The notes beneath the pieces were generated by a model that was not told where the DNA came from, did no database searches, and saw nothing but the letters and a program-made list of their open reading frames with translations. A program made the translations under genes and the position numbers. From Rhodoferax sp. (GTDB lineage Bacteria; Pseudomonadota; Gammaproteobacteria; Burkholderiales; Burkholderiaceae_C), in the NCBI GenBank assembly GCA_016463455.1, contig JAEMRG010000027.1, positions 1 to 13,717 on the forward strand: a DNA stretch of 13,717 bases, written 5' to 3'. Positions 1-5,926 of the stretch are shown piece after piece (position 1 is the first letter of the stretch; every line of letters begins with the position of its first letter).

Positions 1-1468
1 AACCAAGCGCGCTATTTTGCGCAATTACCCGGTCATCGGGCATATGCGGTTTTTGCTGGAGTTCATCCGGCCCGAAATCCGCCAGTACTTCATCGAGAGC
101 GACAACGAGGCGACCCCTTTTTCGCGCGCGCAGCGCTCTTTGGTGTACCAGCGTGCCAAGGGCGATTCTGATAAACGGCCTTTCGGCACCCAGCTCGATA
201 CCCACGCCACGGGCCATGAATGGATGACGCATTCGGTGGCGCCCACTACGCTGGCCTCACACGACTTTCGCATCACCATCGGGCCGCATACCGCGCAACC
301 TTATAGCGCCAGTGTGTTCAATATTTCAGCCATGAGTTTTGGCGCGCTCAGCGCCAATGCCATTAGCGCGCTCAACGCCGGTGCCAAGCGCGGCGGTTTT
401 GCGCACGACACCGGCGAAGGCTCTATCTCGGTACACCACCGCAAACATGGCGGCGATCTGATCTGGGAAGTGGCCTCGGGCTACTTCGGTTGCCGCAATG
501 ACGACGGCACATTTAATGCCGAGAAATTCAAGACCAATGCGCGTGACCCGCAAGTCAAGATGATCGAGATCAAGCTCAGCCAGGGCGCCAAGCCTGGCCA
601 TGGGGGCGTGCTGCCTGGCCCCAAGGTGACGCCCGAAATTGCCGAGGCGCGCGGCGTGCCGGTGGGTGTGGACTGCGTCTCCCCGGCCTCGCACAGCGCG
701 TTTGGAACGCCGACAGAATTGATGCATTTTGTGGCCCGCTTGCGCGAACTCTCGGGCGGCAAACCCACGGGCTTTAAGCTCTGTATCGGCCACCCCTGGG
801 AATGGTTTGCCATGGTCAAGGCCATGTTGCAAACCGGCATCACACCAGACTTCATCGTGGTCGATGGCACCGAGGGTGGCACCGGCGCAGCGCCCTTGGA
901 ATTTATCGACCACGTGGGCTCGCCTTTGCAAGAAGGCTTGATCCTGGTACACAACAGCTTGCGCGGCGCCGGCTTGCGTTCGCAGGTCATGATCGGCTGC
1001 GCTGGCAAGGTGATCAGCGCCTTTGATCTGGCGCGGCTGATGGCCCTGGGCGCCAACTGGTGTAACAGCGCGCGCGGCTTTATGTTTGCCATCGGCTGCA
1101 TCCAGGCGCAGACTTGCCACACCGGCCACTGCCCTACCGGCGTGACCACGCAAGACCCGCTGCGCCAGCAGGCGCTGGTGGTGGGCGACAAGGCCGAGCG
1201 CGTCTATCACTTCCATCAAAACACCTTGCATGCCTTGAAAGAATTGGTGCAAGCGGCCGGGGTGCAACACCCCAATGAGATCAACGCCCACCACATCGTG
1301 CGCCGCACCGGCGACCACACGGTAGACAGCCTAGCCCATGCATTGCTGCGCGAAATTCCCGAAGGAAGTTTGCTGCAAGACTCGCTGGACGGCTTGCCCA
1401 TGGTGTACCGGCACCACTGGCCCAAAGCCAGTGCGGACAGCTTTGCTTTGCGGACGGGGATGGCTTAA
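1..1468 (+). CDS. FMN-binding glutamate synthase family protein (5' partial)
   Basis: This protein resembles the FMN/Fe-S synthase domain of the glutamate synthase large subunit. That domain binds FMN and makes glutamate from 2-oxoglutarate and ammonia in true GltB; the exact reaction of this shorter, stand-alone family is not settled. The frame is open to the left edge (codons start at base 2), and residues ahead of the TTG at 17 (A-I-L, then RNYPVIGH) continue the family's conserved N-terminal block. The true start is therefore outside the window and TTG-17 is not a start. The three cluster cysteines are visible in a C-x5-C-x4-C pattern (codons at 1097, 1115 and 1130), followed by PTGVTTQDP, matching the 3Fe-4S loop of GltB. 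The barrel part includes GTEGGTGAAP (about 869-898). It ends at TAA 1466-1468 with no obvious terminator before the accessory block. Confidence 0.9.
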   Translation, partial: TKRAILRNYPVIGHMRFLLEFIRPEIRQYFIESDNEATPFSRAQRSLVYQRAKGDSDKRPFGTQLDTHATGHEWMTHSVAPTTLASHDFRITIGPHTAQPYSASVFNISAMSFGALSANAISALNAGAKRGGFAHDTGEGSISVHHRKHGGDLIWEVASGYFGCRNDDGTFNAEKFKTNARDPQVKMIEIKLSQGAKPGHGGVLPGPKVTPEIAEARGVPVGVDCVSPASHSAFGTPTELMHFVARLRELSGGKPTGFKLCIGHPWEWFAMVKAMLQTGITPDFIVVDGTEGGTGAAPLEFIDHVGSPLQEGLILVHNSLRGAGLRSQVMIGCAGKVISAFDLARLMALGANWCNSARGFMFAIGCIQAQTCHTGHCPTGVTTQDPLRQQALVVGDKAERVYHFHQNTLHALKELVQAAGVQHPNEINAHHIVRRTGDHTVDSLAHALLREIPEGSLLQDSLDGLPMVYRHHWPKASADSFALRTGMA

Positions 1469-1535
1469 GCGCAGAGGCGTGAGGGAGCAAGGGGAATCGA
1501 TGTCGCAATGCGTGGAAAACGCGGCTTGATCTGCT

Positions 1536-1739
1536 ATGGCAAAGCCTAAGACTGATGCCGAATTCATTCGCCGTGGCATCGCTGCCATCGACGCCACCCG
1601 GCGCGACGGCAACGGTATTCCTGCTGACCGGGTGATCGCCCAACTGGAAGCCAAACTGGCCGCTGCCAAGTTGGTCATGGCAAAGTCCGGCGCGTTACCT
1701 AAGGGGTCAATGTTAATGAAGGATCAGACCAAGGATTAA
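1536..1739 (+). CDS. small hypothetical protein, possible orphan antitoxin-like ORF
   Basis: This 67-residue ORF is not confidently recognised. It is charged and probably helical: an opening AEFIRRGIAAI, a middle GIPADRVIAQLEAKLAAAK and a Lys/Asp-rich tail. The short helix plus 'PADxVxxxLExKLAxAK' pattern resembles the C-terminal part of small antitoxin-like proteins in Burkholderiales, which is only an impression. No good Shine-Dalgarno lies before ATG-1536, and no toxin follows: 149 bp without a gene separates it from the Phd/RelE pair. It may be a real small gene, a degraded antitoxin remnant or a chance ORF. Composition and ORF length are compatible with coding. Confidence 0.4.
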   Translation: MAKPKTDAEFIRRGIAAIDATRRDGNGIPADRVIAQLEAKLAAAKLVMAKSGALPKGSMLMKDQTKD

Positions 1740-1794
1740 GGCGACTGCGCGCCACAAGGTTCAATGAAGACTGAACGCAAGCTGCTTGTTCAAT

Positions 1795-1833
1795 TTGAGC
1801 CGTCTCAATTGAGCGATCCAATAGGGCGATCCA
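1795..1833. promoter_or_regulatory. operator-like repeats upstream of the Phd/RelE promoter
   Basis: Two overlapping palindromes sit here: TTGAG-CCGT-CTCAA (1795-1808) and the perfect 10-mer CTCAATTGAG (1804-1813), giving three alternating half-sites. They run into a direct repeat of GCGATCCA (1813-1820 and 1826-1833, period 13) that ends at the -35 box. Phd/YefM antitoxins usually repress their own promoter by binding such repeats. Operator function is inferred from position and symmetry. Confidence 0.45.
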
Positions 1834-1862
1834 TTGACGATGACTAAATTTAGGCCTATATT
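1834..1862 (+). promoter_or_regulatory. sigma70-type promoter of the Phd/RelE module
   Basis: TTGACG (1834-1839) and TATATT (1857-1862) are separated by 17 bp, each one mismatch from the -35/-10 consensus. The predicted transcript starts near 1869, about 20 nt before the antitoxin ATG at 1889. It is the best sigma70-like promoter noticed in the window. Confidence 0.65.
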
Positions 1863-1888
1863 CAGTCGCATTCATCCACGGGATTCCT

Positions 1889-2167
1889 ATGCCATCCGTC
1901 ACCAACATCAAGTCCATCTCTTACCTAAAAAGCCACGCCGCCCAAATTTCTGAAGACTTGCAGATGAACGGCAATCCGTTCTTCATTACCCAAAACGGCG
2001 AGGCCAGCATGGTGGTGGAGGGCGTCAAGCAGTATCAGGAAAAGGAATCGCTGATTGCCGCCTTAAAGATCATGGCATTGGGTGAAAAAGACCGAGTGCA
2101 AGGCAAAGGGCTCACTGCCGCCCAATCGCGGGCCCAGTTGCTGGCTGCCCGTCAAAACCGCAAATAA
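1889..2167 (+). CDS. Phd/YefM family antitoxin
   Basis: This 92-residue protein matches the prevent-host-death/YefM antitoxin family. Such proteins bind DNA through the N-terminal half, repress their own operon, and neutralise the partner toxin with a flexible C-terminal tail. Visible family features are the start with SISYLKSHAAQISEDL, then PFFITQNGEASMVV and a YQEKES segment (about residues 48-54), followed by a basic, Gln/Ala-rich tail suited to toxin binding. The start at 1889 is placed about 27 nt after a strong -10 box. The stop (TAA 2165-2167) overlaps the toxin ATG by one base, so the two are translationally coupled. The pairing and gene order support the call strongly. Confidence 0.85.
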   Translation: MPSVTNIKSISYLKSHAAQISEDLQMNGNPFFITQNGEASMVVEGVKQYQEKESLIAALKIMALGEKDRVQGKGLTAAQSRAQLLAARQNRK

Positions 2168-2487
2168 TGGCCGTCTTTATTCTTCCCGATGCACAGGAAG
2201 ACTTGCTCTCGCTACAAGAGTACATGCAGGGCAAATGGAGCGAGGCGGATTGGCTCAAGGCCGAGGACGAAATCTTTGAAAAGCTGACGCTCGTGGATAC
2301 GGGTTTCCTCACCGGGGCGCCGGTGCAGGAACTTGCATCGGTTGGAGTTTTTGAATACCAAAACGTCTTCATCTCGCACCACAAGCTGGTGTACCGGCGC
2401 ATCAACGCAGACGTGTATGTTTACGCGCTTGCCGTGTACCGGCAAGATTTCCCGACGCTACTGATGAAGCGCTTATTGAAGATTTAG
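2167..2487 (+). CDS. RelE/ParE family toxin
   Basis: This 106-residue protein is a type II toxin of the RelE/ParE superfamily. RelE members cleave mRNA at the ribosome and ParE members poison DNA gyrase; the sequence alone does not decide which. Typical features are the N-terminal strand and helix (FILPDAQEDLLSLQEYM), a central 'G...QELASVGVFEYQN' strand region, and a C-terminal YALAVYRQDFP strand with a short basic tail (LLMKRLLKI). The length is normal for the family and no frameshift is seen. Its ATG overlaps the antitoxin stop by one base (TAATG). It probably shares the single promoter at 1834-1862 and is held in check by its neighbour. Confidence 0.82.
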   Translation: MAVFILPDAQEDLLSLQEYMQGKWSEADWLKAEDEIFEKLTLVDTGFLTGAPVQELASVGVFEYQNVFISHHKLVYRRINADVYVYALAVYRQDFPTLLMKRLLKI

Positions 2488-2551
2488 GGGTGTTCAATGG
2501 AAATGATGGAGCTCGCAAGCCCGGCGCGCCAGTAGCCCTAAGTTTCAGCTA

Positions 2552-2824
2552 TCAATTACCCTGCGCTCGAATCTTCTTCACCAACGCCGTAGTCGAGTAG
2601 CCCGACACAAAAGGCAGTGCCAGCGCCTTGCCGCCCCAGCTATGCATCAGCGCGGTTTCGGGCAACACATCCATTTGGTAGTCACCGCCTTTGACCAAAA
2701 TGTCGGGGCGGATTTCGGCGATCAGCGCTTGCGGGTTGTCTTCGCCAAACCAGGTGACCAGGCTGACTGCTTCTTGGCTGGCCATGACGATGGCGCGGTC
2801 CATTTCATTGTTTAGCGGGCGGTC
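2552..2824 (-). pseudogene. rfaE2 3'-end fragment (displaced partial copy)
   Basis: This is the last 90 codons plus stop of an rfaE2-like gene, matching codons 80-169 of the intact gene at 4354-4863. The longest ATG-initiated frame here is 83 residues (from 2803). It lacks the N-terminal nucleotide-binding HxGH motif, so it cannot be an active heptose-phosphate adenylyltransferase. By hand alignment of 270 bp there are 23 mismatches to the intact copy: 22 fall in 2555-2684 and one (2813) in 2685-2824. Only five residues differ in the protein (N/Q, E/D, T/V, T/S, A/N), so most changes are silent. Homology stops sharply at 2824, where the neighbouring GNAT gene ends. Best read as a gene end displaced by recombination rather than a gene of its own. 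Confidence 0.85.
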
Positions 2825-3311
2825 AGCACATTTTGAGGTCTGCCAAGGTAATCATTAGCAGTTTGGGGTCCAAAGGGGAGGGCTCAAAGCCCATGTGTTC
2901 GTAAAAGAGCTTGGCATCATCGGACAAGGCTTGCACTGTCATACCCCGAATGCCAATAACGTCGGCTGCCTGGAGGGTGCGCAACGCAGCATCGCGCACC
3001 AGCGCCCGGCCCAAACCCCGCCCGTGCTGACTGCTGTCAACGCCCAATCGCCCCAGAACCACAACGGGAATGGGGTCGGGCATGTTCCGGCGCAAGCGGC
3101 CAGTGGCTTCGTTGCACGTTACGACGCCAGAAGCGATGGCGTAATAGGCGACGACTTGATCGCCTTTGCCAACCACGTAGGTTCGTGAGGCACCTTGAAT
3201 TTGGTTCTTTAGCGCGCGAAGTTTGAGCCATGCGTCCAGACTTTGTACACCGCAAGAAAATTGCTCAGTCTGGTGCTGCGCTAACAGCGGCACTGGCGCC
3301 AGGACCTGCAT
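2823..3311 (-). CDS. GNAT toxin of a TacA/TacT-like toxin-antitoxin pair
   Basis: This 162-residue GNAT acetyltransferase is of the TacT/AtaT-type toxin group. Those enzymes use acetyl-CoA to acetylate the amino acid on charged tRNA and so stop translation. Family hallmarks are FSCGVQSLDAWL (residues 18-29), N36 and the GASRTYVV strand (40-47), the acetyl-CoA loop QHGRGLG (95-101), and Tyr137 in FYEHMGF, which lines up with the catalytic Tyr of TacT. ATG-3311 lies 3 nt after the stop of the DUF1778 antitoxin, so the pair is one transcript. Two of the three bases of its TGA stop (2823-2825) belong to the duplicated rfaE2 segment, so the natural C-terminus may have been trimmed or altered by a few residues at the junction. 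The catalytic core is intact. Confidence 0.85.
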   Translation of the reverse strand: MQVLAPVPLLAQHQTEQFSCGVQSLDAWLKLRALKNQIQGASRTYVVGKGDQVVAYYAIASGVVTCNEATGRLRRNMPDPIPVVVLGRLGVDSSQHGRGLGRALVRDAALRTLQAADVIGIRGMTVQALSDDAKLFYEHMGFEPSPLDPKLLMITLADLKMC

Positions 3312-3314
3312 CGA

Positions 3315-3596
3315 TCACCGCTCCCACGGCGGCGTAGTTTGCATGGTTTTGAGCAGGCGTGCATTCGGTTTTGGCGGCATGTCAAGCCTCGCCAAGAATT
3401 GCGCGTAGGCCTCAGGACTTACCGAAATAATGACCTGGTCAAGTAATGCATCTTCCGCAGCAAGCCGGGCCGCTTCCAAAATGAAATCCGTGCGGTTCTT
3501 GCCACGTGTCTTGGCTGCACGATCAATTAGATTGCGCTCTTCTGGCTTGATGCGGATGTTGAGGGTTTCGCGTTTGACTTCGAGTGTGGCCTGCAT
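3315..3596 (-). CDS. DUF1778 (TacA-like) ribbon-helix-helix antitoxin
   Basis: This 93-residue antitoxin belongs to the DUF1778/TacA family, the usual partner of GNAT toxins. An N-terminal ribbon-helix-helix binds DNA (ETLNIRIKPEERNLIDRAAK, then a helix with NRTDFILEAA). The C-terminal part (PEAYAQFLARLDMPPKPN) is the type of tail that wraps the toxin. I chose ATG-3596 over the upstream in-frame TTG-3614: an AGGGGA Shine-Dalgarno lies 7-8 nt before the ATG, and family similarity begins just after it. It is first in a two-gene operon with the toxin and is probably autoregulated through the palindrome at 3636-3650. Confidence 0.87.
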   Translation of the reverse strand: MQATLEVKRETLNIRIKPEERNLIDRAAKTRGKNRTDFILEAARLAAEDALLDQVIISVSPEAYAQFLARLDMPPKPNARLLKTMQTTPPWER

Positions 3597-3620
3597 GCAG
3601 TTTTCCCCTGGCAAAACCCC

Positions 3621-3650
3621 ATGTTAGCATGATGTAATGACAATGTCATT
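3621..3650 (-). promoter_or_regulatory. promoter and palindromic operator of the TacAT-like operon
   Basis: On the minus strand, ATGACA (3649-3644) and TAACAT (3626-3621) are separated by 17 bp and form a plausible sigma70 promoter. Over the -35 lies the perfect 15-bp palindrome AATGACA-A-TGTCATT (3636-3650). The antitoxin ATG is about 25 nt downstream of the -10. A ribbon-helix-helix antitoxin would be expected to bind such a palindrome. The boxes are visible; binding is inferred. Confidence 0.55.
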
Positions 3651-3676
3651 TGCTTTCCCCGATGCCGGTGTCGACC

Positions 3677-3708
3677 AAAAGCAGCCATAAATGAATGGCC
3701 GCTTTTTT
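3677..3708. terminator. bidirectional rho-independent terminator
   Basis: The stem pairs GCAGCCAT (3681-3688) with ATGGCCGC (3695-3702), with one non-perfect pair, and has a 6-nt loop. It is flanked by AAAA on the left and TTTTTT on the right, so the hairpin is followed by a T-run on either strand. It begins 7 nt beyond the stop of the minus-strand GNAT gene at 3716 and separates that gene from the TacAT promoter. Confidence 0.7.
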
Positions 3709-3715
3709 GGGGAGC

Positions 3716-4156
3716 TCATACCATCAACTTTCTGTATTGAATGAAGCCGCTCTTGCCGGCGATCTTGTCGTAAAGGTGCATGGCATCGGTGTTGGTCTCG
3801 TGGGTGAGCCACCAGACGCGGCTGCCGCCCTGCGCTTTTGCTGCCGCGTATACATGCTCGATTAAAGCCCGTCCCACGCCTTTTCCGCGCAGTTCTGGAG
3901 TGGCGAAAAGGTCTTGCAGGTACACGTAGTCTCCCGAAGTCCAGCAACTGCGGTGAAAGATGTAATGAACCATGCCCACTAGTAAGCAGTCTTGTTCGGC
4001 CACGGCACAGTACATGGGCTCGGCAGGGTCCAGAAAGCGCCTCCAGGTCTGCTGCGTCACAGCCTCAGGGATGTTGGTTTTGTAAAAAGTCTGGTAGCCC
4101 TGCCAAAGCGGGAGCCACTGCGCATAGTCTTGCGCTTTTGCAAGCCGAATAATCAT
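3716..4156 (-). CDS. GNAT family N-acetyltransferase
   Basis: This 146-residue acetyl-CoA-dependent acyltransferase covers one complete GNAT fold. The acetyl-CoA pyrophosphate loop RGKGVG is at residues 90-95, preceded by the acidic strand YLQDLFATPE (79-88). The C-terminal part carries THETNTDAMHLYD, where the Asn and Tyr of the 'N..A..LY' motif are conserved. The substrate cannot be read from the sequence; close family types acetylate small amines or protein N-termini. An AAGGA Shine-Dalgarno lies 8 nt upstream of ATG-4156, and a terminator follows the stop. It has no antitoxin partner next to it and does not carry the TacT-type signature, so it is probably a metabolic or resistance-type passenger within the segment bounded by the two rfaE2 ends. 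Confidence 0.8.
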   Translation of the reverse strand: MIIRLAKAQDYAQWLPLWQGYQTFYKTNIPEAVTQQTWRRFLDPAEPMYCAVAEQDCLLVGMVHYIFHRSCWTSGDYVYLQDLFATPELRGKGVGRALIEHVYAAAKAQGGSRVWWLTHETNTDAMHLYDKIAGKSGFIQYRKLMV

Positions 4157-4353
4157 GGTGTTAGTCCTTGCACTATTGTGGATACTGCTGAGCTACTGCC
4201 TTGCCGTGGGCAGTCCGACTGGTAAGCGGCGACCGTCTGCAATGAGTGACAACGCGAAACTCAGGGATTTCCAATCGGTGAATCGAAAACTCCGCACTGG
4301 CGCTTCAGCTTGTTCACATGCCCGGCGCATCAACAGCCTGAATTACCAAGGCC

Positions 4354-4626
4354 CTAAGCGCCCTGCGCCCGAATCTTCTTCACCAGCGCAGTCGTCGAAT
4401 ACCCCGTCACAAATGGCAGTGCCAGCGCCTTGCCGCCCCAGCTGTGCATCAGGGCGGTCTCGGGCAGAGTTTCCATGTTGTAGTCGCCGCCTTTGACCAA
4501 AATGTCGGGGCGGATTTCGGCGATCAGCGCTTGCGGGTTGTCTTCGCCAAACCAGGTGACCAGGCTGACTGCTTCTTGGCTGGCCATGACGATGGCGCGG
4601 TCCATTTCATTGTTGAGCGGGCGGTC
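4354..4626. repeat. direct repeat: rfaE2 3' end, intact-gene copy
   Basis: This is the partner of the displaced fragment at 2552-2824, offset by 1802 bp and in the same orientation. The two 270-bp coding parts differ at 23 positions (about 91% identity by hand count). The tract 2685-2812 / 4487-4614 (128 bp) is identical. Recombination between the copies would delete the TacAT/GNAT segment and leave a complete rfaE2. Confidence 0.85.
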
Positions 4627-4863
4627 CTCGCCTTTACCTAGGCGGCGGGTCGAGGCGTCAGTGTTAAGCGCCACGATCAAGCTGCCGCCCAGTGCGCAGG
4701 CCTGCGCCAGATAGACCACATGGCCGCGGTGCAGCACGTCAAACACGCCGTTAGTAAAAACCCAAGGCCGGGGCAGGTGGGCCAAAGCCGCCACCAAGGC
4801 GCTGCGCTGGCACAGCTTGTCCAGCATGGCTGGCGGTGCAGCGGCGGGGCGGACGTCGCTCAC
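4354..4863 (-). CDS. rfaE2: D-glycero-beta-D-manno-heptose 1-phosphate adenylyltransferase
   Basis: This enzyme transfers AMP from ATP to heptose-1-phosphate to give ADP-heptose, the cytosolic precursor of the lipopolysaccharide inner core. The 169-residue protein corresponds to the C-terminal cytidylyltransferase-like domain of bifunctional HldE and is encoded alone here. Visible motifs are FTNGVFDVLHRGH with the nucleotide-binding H45-x-G-H48, then LNTDAS (66-71) and the C-terminal RPDILVKGGDY and ALPFVTGYSTTALVKKI. Its ATG overlaps the stop of the upstream diiron protein gene by 4 nt (4860-4863), so both are on one transcript. The part from Asp80 onward is duplicated at 2552-2824, so the present 3' end may be recombinant; all motifs are nevertheless in place. 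Confidence 0.92.
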   Translation of the reverse strand: MSDVRPAAAPPAMLDKLCQRSALVAALAHLPRPWVFTNGVFDVLHRGHVVYLAQACALGGSLIVALNTDASTRRLGKGEDRPLNNEMDRAIVMASQEAVSLVTWFGEDNPQALIAEIRPDILVKGGDYNMETLPETALMHSWGGKALALPFVTGYSTTALVKKIRAQGA

Positions 4864-5732
4864 GCGCCTTGACCGCCAGGCTTGCCCGGCTCCAGGGAAT
4901 TGCCTAGCTCGCGCGCTAATTCTTTGCGGTATTTGTTGAGTTCTTGCACGGTGCCAAAGCTGCGTTCCATCAAAAGGCTCATGTTGTGCAGTATCCGCTC
5001 TATCACTTTGGTTTCCCAGACGGCGTCAAAATCAATTTGCTTGTCCAGCCAGTGCTCCAGCCAGTCCGGGTTGGGCAGACGGGCCTGTACGGTGTCGTTG
5101 GGGAACAGCGCTTTATTGACATGCAAATTGGTCGGGTGCAGCGCCTGGCTGGTGCGCCGCGCGCTGGCCATGAGCACGCCCACTTTGGCAAAGGCGCTTT
5201 TGGCCTCTAGCCCCACGTTTTGGATGGCGCGCTTCATGTACTTCAAGTAAGCGCCGCCATGGCGCGCTTCGTCCTGGCTTAAGCGGGTGTAAATGGCTTT
5301 GATCACCGGCTCGGTATGCCATTCGCTGGCGCGGCGGTACCAGTGGTTGAGGCGAATTTCGCCGCAAAAGTGCATCATCAAGGTCTCTAGCGCCGGAGCC
5401 GGGTCAAACTCAAAGCGCACGTTGTGCAGCTCGGCCTCGGTGGGCACCAGCTCGGGCCGAAAGCGCCGCAGGTACTCCATCAGCACCAGGGAATGCTTTT
5501 GTTCCTCGAAGAACCAGATGGACATAAAGGCCGAAAAGTCGCTGTCGCCCCGGTTGTCGCGCAAAAACATTTCGGTGGCTGGCAACGCCGCCCACTCGGT
5601 TATCGCGTTCATTTTGATGGTGGTGGCCTGCTCGTCGGACAGCGCCGCCGGGACAAAACTGGCCCAGGGGATGTCACGTTCCATGTCCCAACGGACGGAT
5701 TCCAATTGTCTGAAGAGTTCCGGGTAGAGCAT
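4860..5732 (-). CDS. ferritin-like / acyl-ACP-desaturase-like diiron protein
   Basis: This is a 290-residue helical protein with the ligand pattern of the diiron carboxylate superfamily: an early Glu (E46 or E54), E77-x-x-H80 (EEQKH), E125 (CGEIRLNHW) and E155-x-x-H158 (DEARH). The two ExxH motifs and their spacing follow plant-type stearoyl-ACP desaturase. That suggests an O2-activating diiron site rather than a storage ferritin; the substrate is unknown. The C-terminal third (from about 200) lacks known motifs and ends in a Gly/Pro-rich tail. No signal peptide is seen, so it is likely cytosolic. ATG-5732 is the natural start, with no strong Shine-Dalgarno. It overlaps rfaE2 downstream by 4 nt and is divergent from the lipid-modification operon, which makes a role in fatty-acyl oxidation tempting but unproven. 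Confidence 0.75.
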   Translation of the reverse strand: MLYPELFRQLESVRWDMERDIPWASFVPAALSDEQATTIKMNAITEWAALPATEMFLRDNRGDSDFSAFMSIWFFEEQKHSLVLMEYLRRFRPELVPTEAELHNVRFEFDPAPALETLMMHFCGEIRLNHWYRRASEWHTEPVIKAIYTRLSQDEARHGGAYLKYMKRAIQNVGLEAKSAFAKVGVLMASARRTSQALHPTNLHVNKALFPNDTVQARLPNPDWLEHWLDKQIDFDAVWETKVIERILHNMSLLMERSFGTVQELNKYRKELARELGNSLEPGKPGGQGA

Positions 5733-5893
5733 GCGGTGCTTTCTATGACCTTTAATTTTAGGCGGGCAAGCCGGGCTTCAGCTTTCTTGGCCACACCGGT
5801 CGCATGGCTCTGCCTGCTGCCTATTGCTGACCCATACTAACCAATGAGGATATGAAACGAGCAAATATGAAATACGACTACTCAGTCGCGCTA

Positions 5894-5907
5894 TTACTGT
5901 ATAGTAA
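5894..5907. promoter_or_regulatory. possible operator/-10 region before the lipid-modification operon
   Basis: The inverted repeat TTACT-GTAT-AGTAA lies 19 nt upstream of the first gene's ATG and contains a -10-like TATAGT (5900-5905). No convincing -35 is seen 17-18 bp upstream, which would fit an activator- or alternative-sigma-dependent promoter. A direct repeat ATATGAAA (5850-5857, 5865-5872) lies just upstream. Functional assignment is tentative. Confidence 0.3.
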
Positions 5908-5926
5908 CTCGACTGGAGAAACACTT

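Noticed and set aside
326..1318. Long minus-strand open frame (330 codons) opposite the glutamate synthase gene
   Set aside because: It mirrors a well-conserved plus-strand gene with clear cluster cysteines. The translated product has no recognisable motif and is the usual antisense shadow in GC-rich coding DNA.
2552..2803. 83-codon frame as an independent small protein gene
   Set aside because: It is exactly the C-terminal part of rfaE2 without the HxGH active site or any own start signal, so it is treated as a displaced fragment.
5852..5926. 25-codon N-terminal extension of the flavin oxidase
   Set aside because: The dinucleotide-binding fold starts right at ATG-5927, which has a GGAG ribosome site 8 nt upstream. 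The extension has none at a workable distance.
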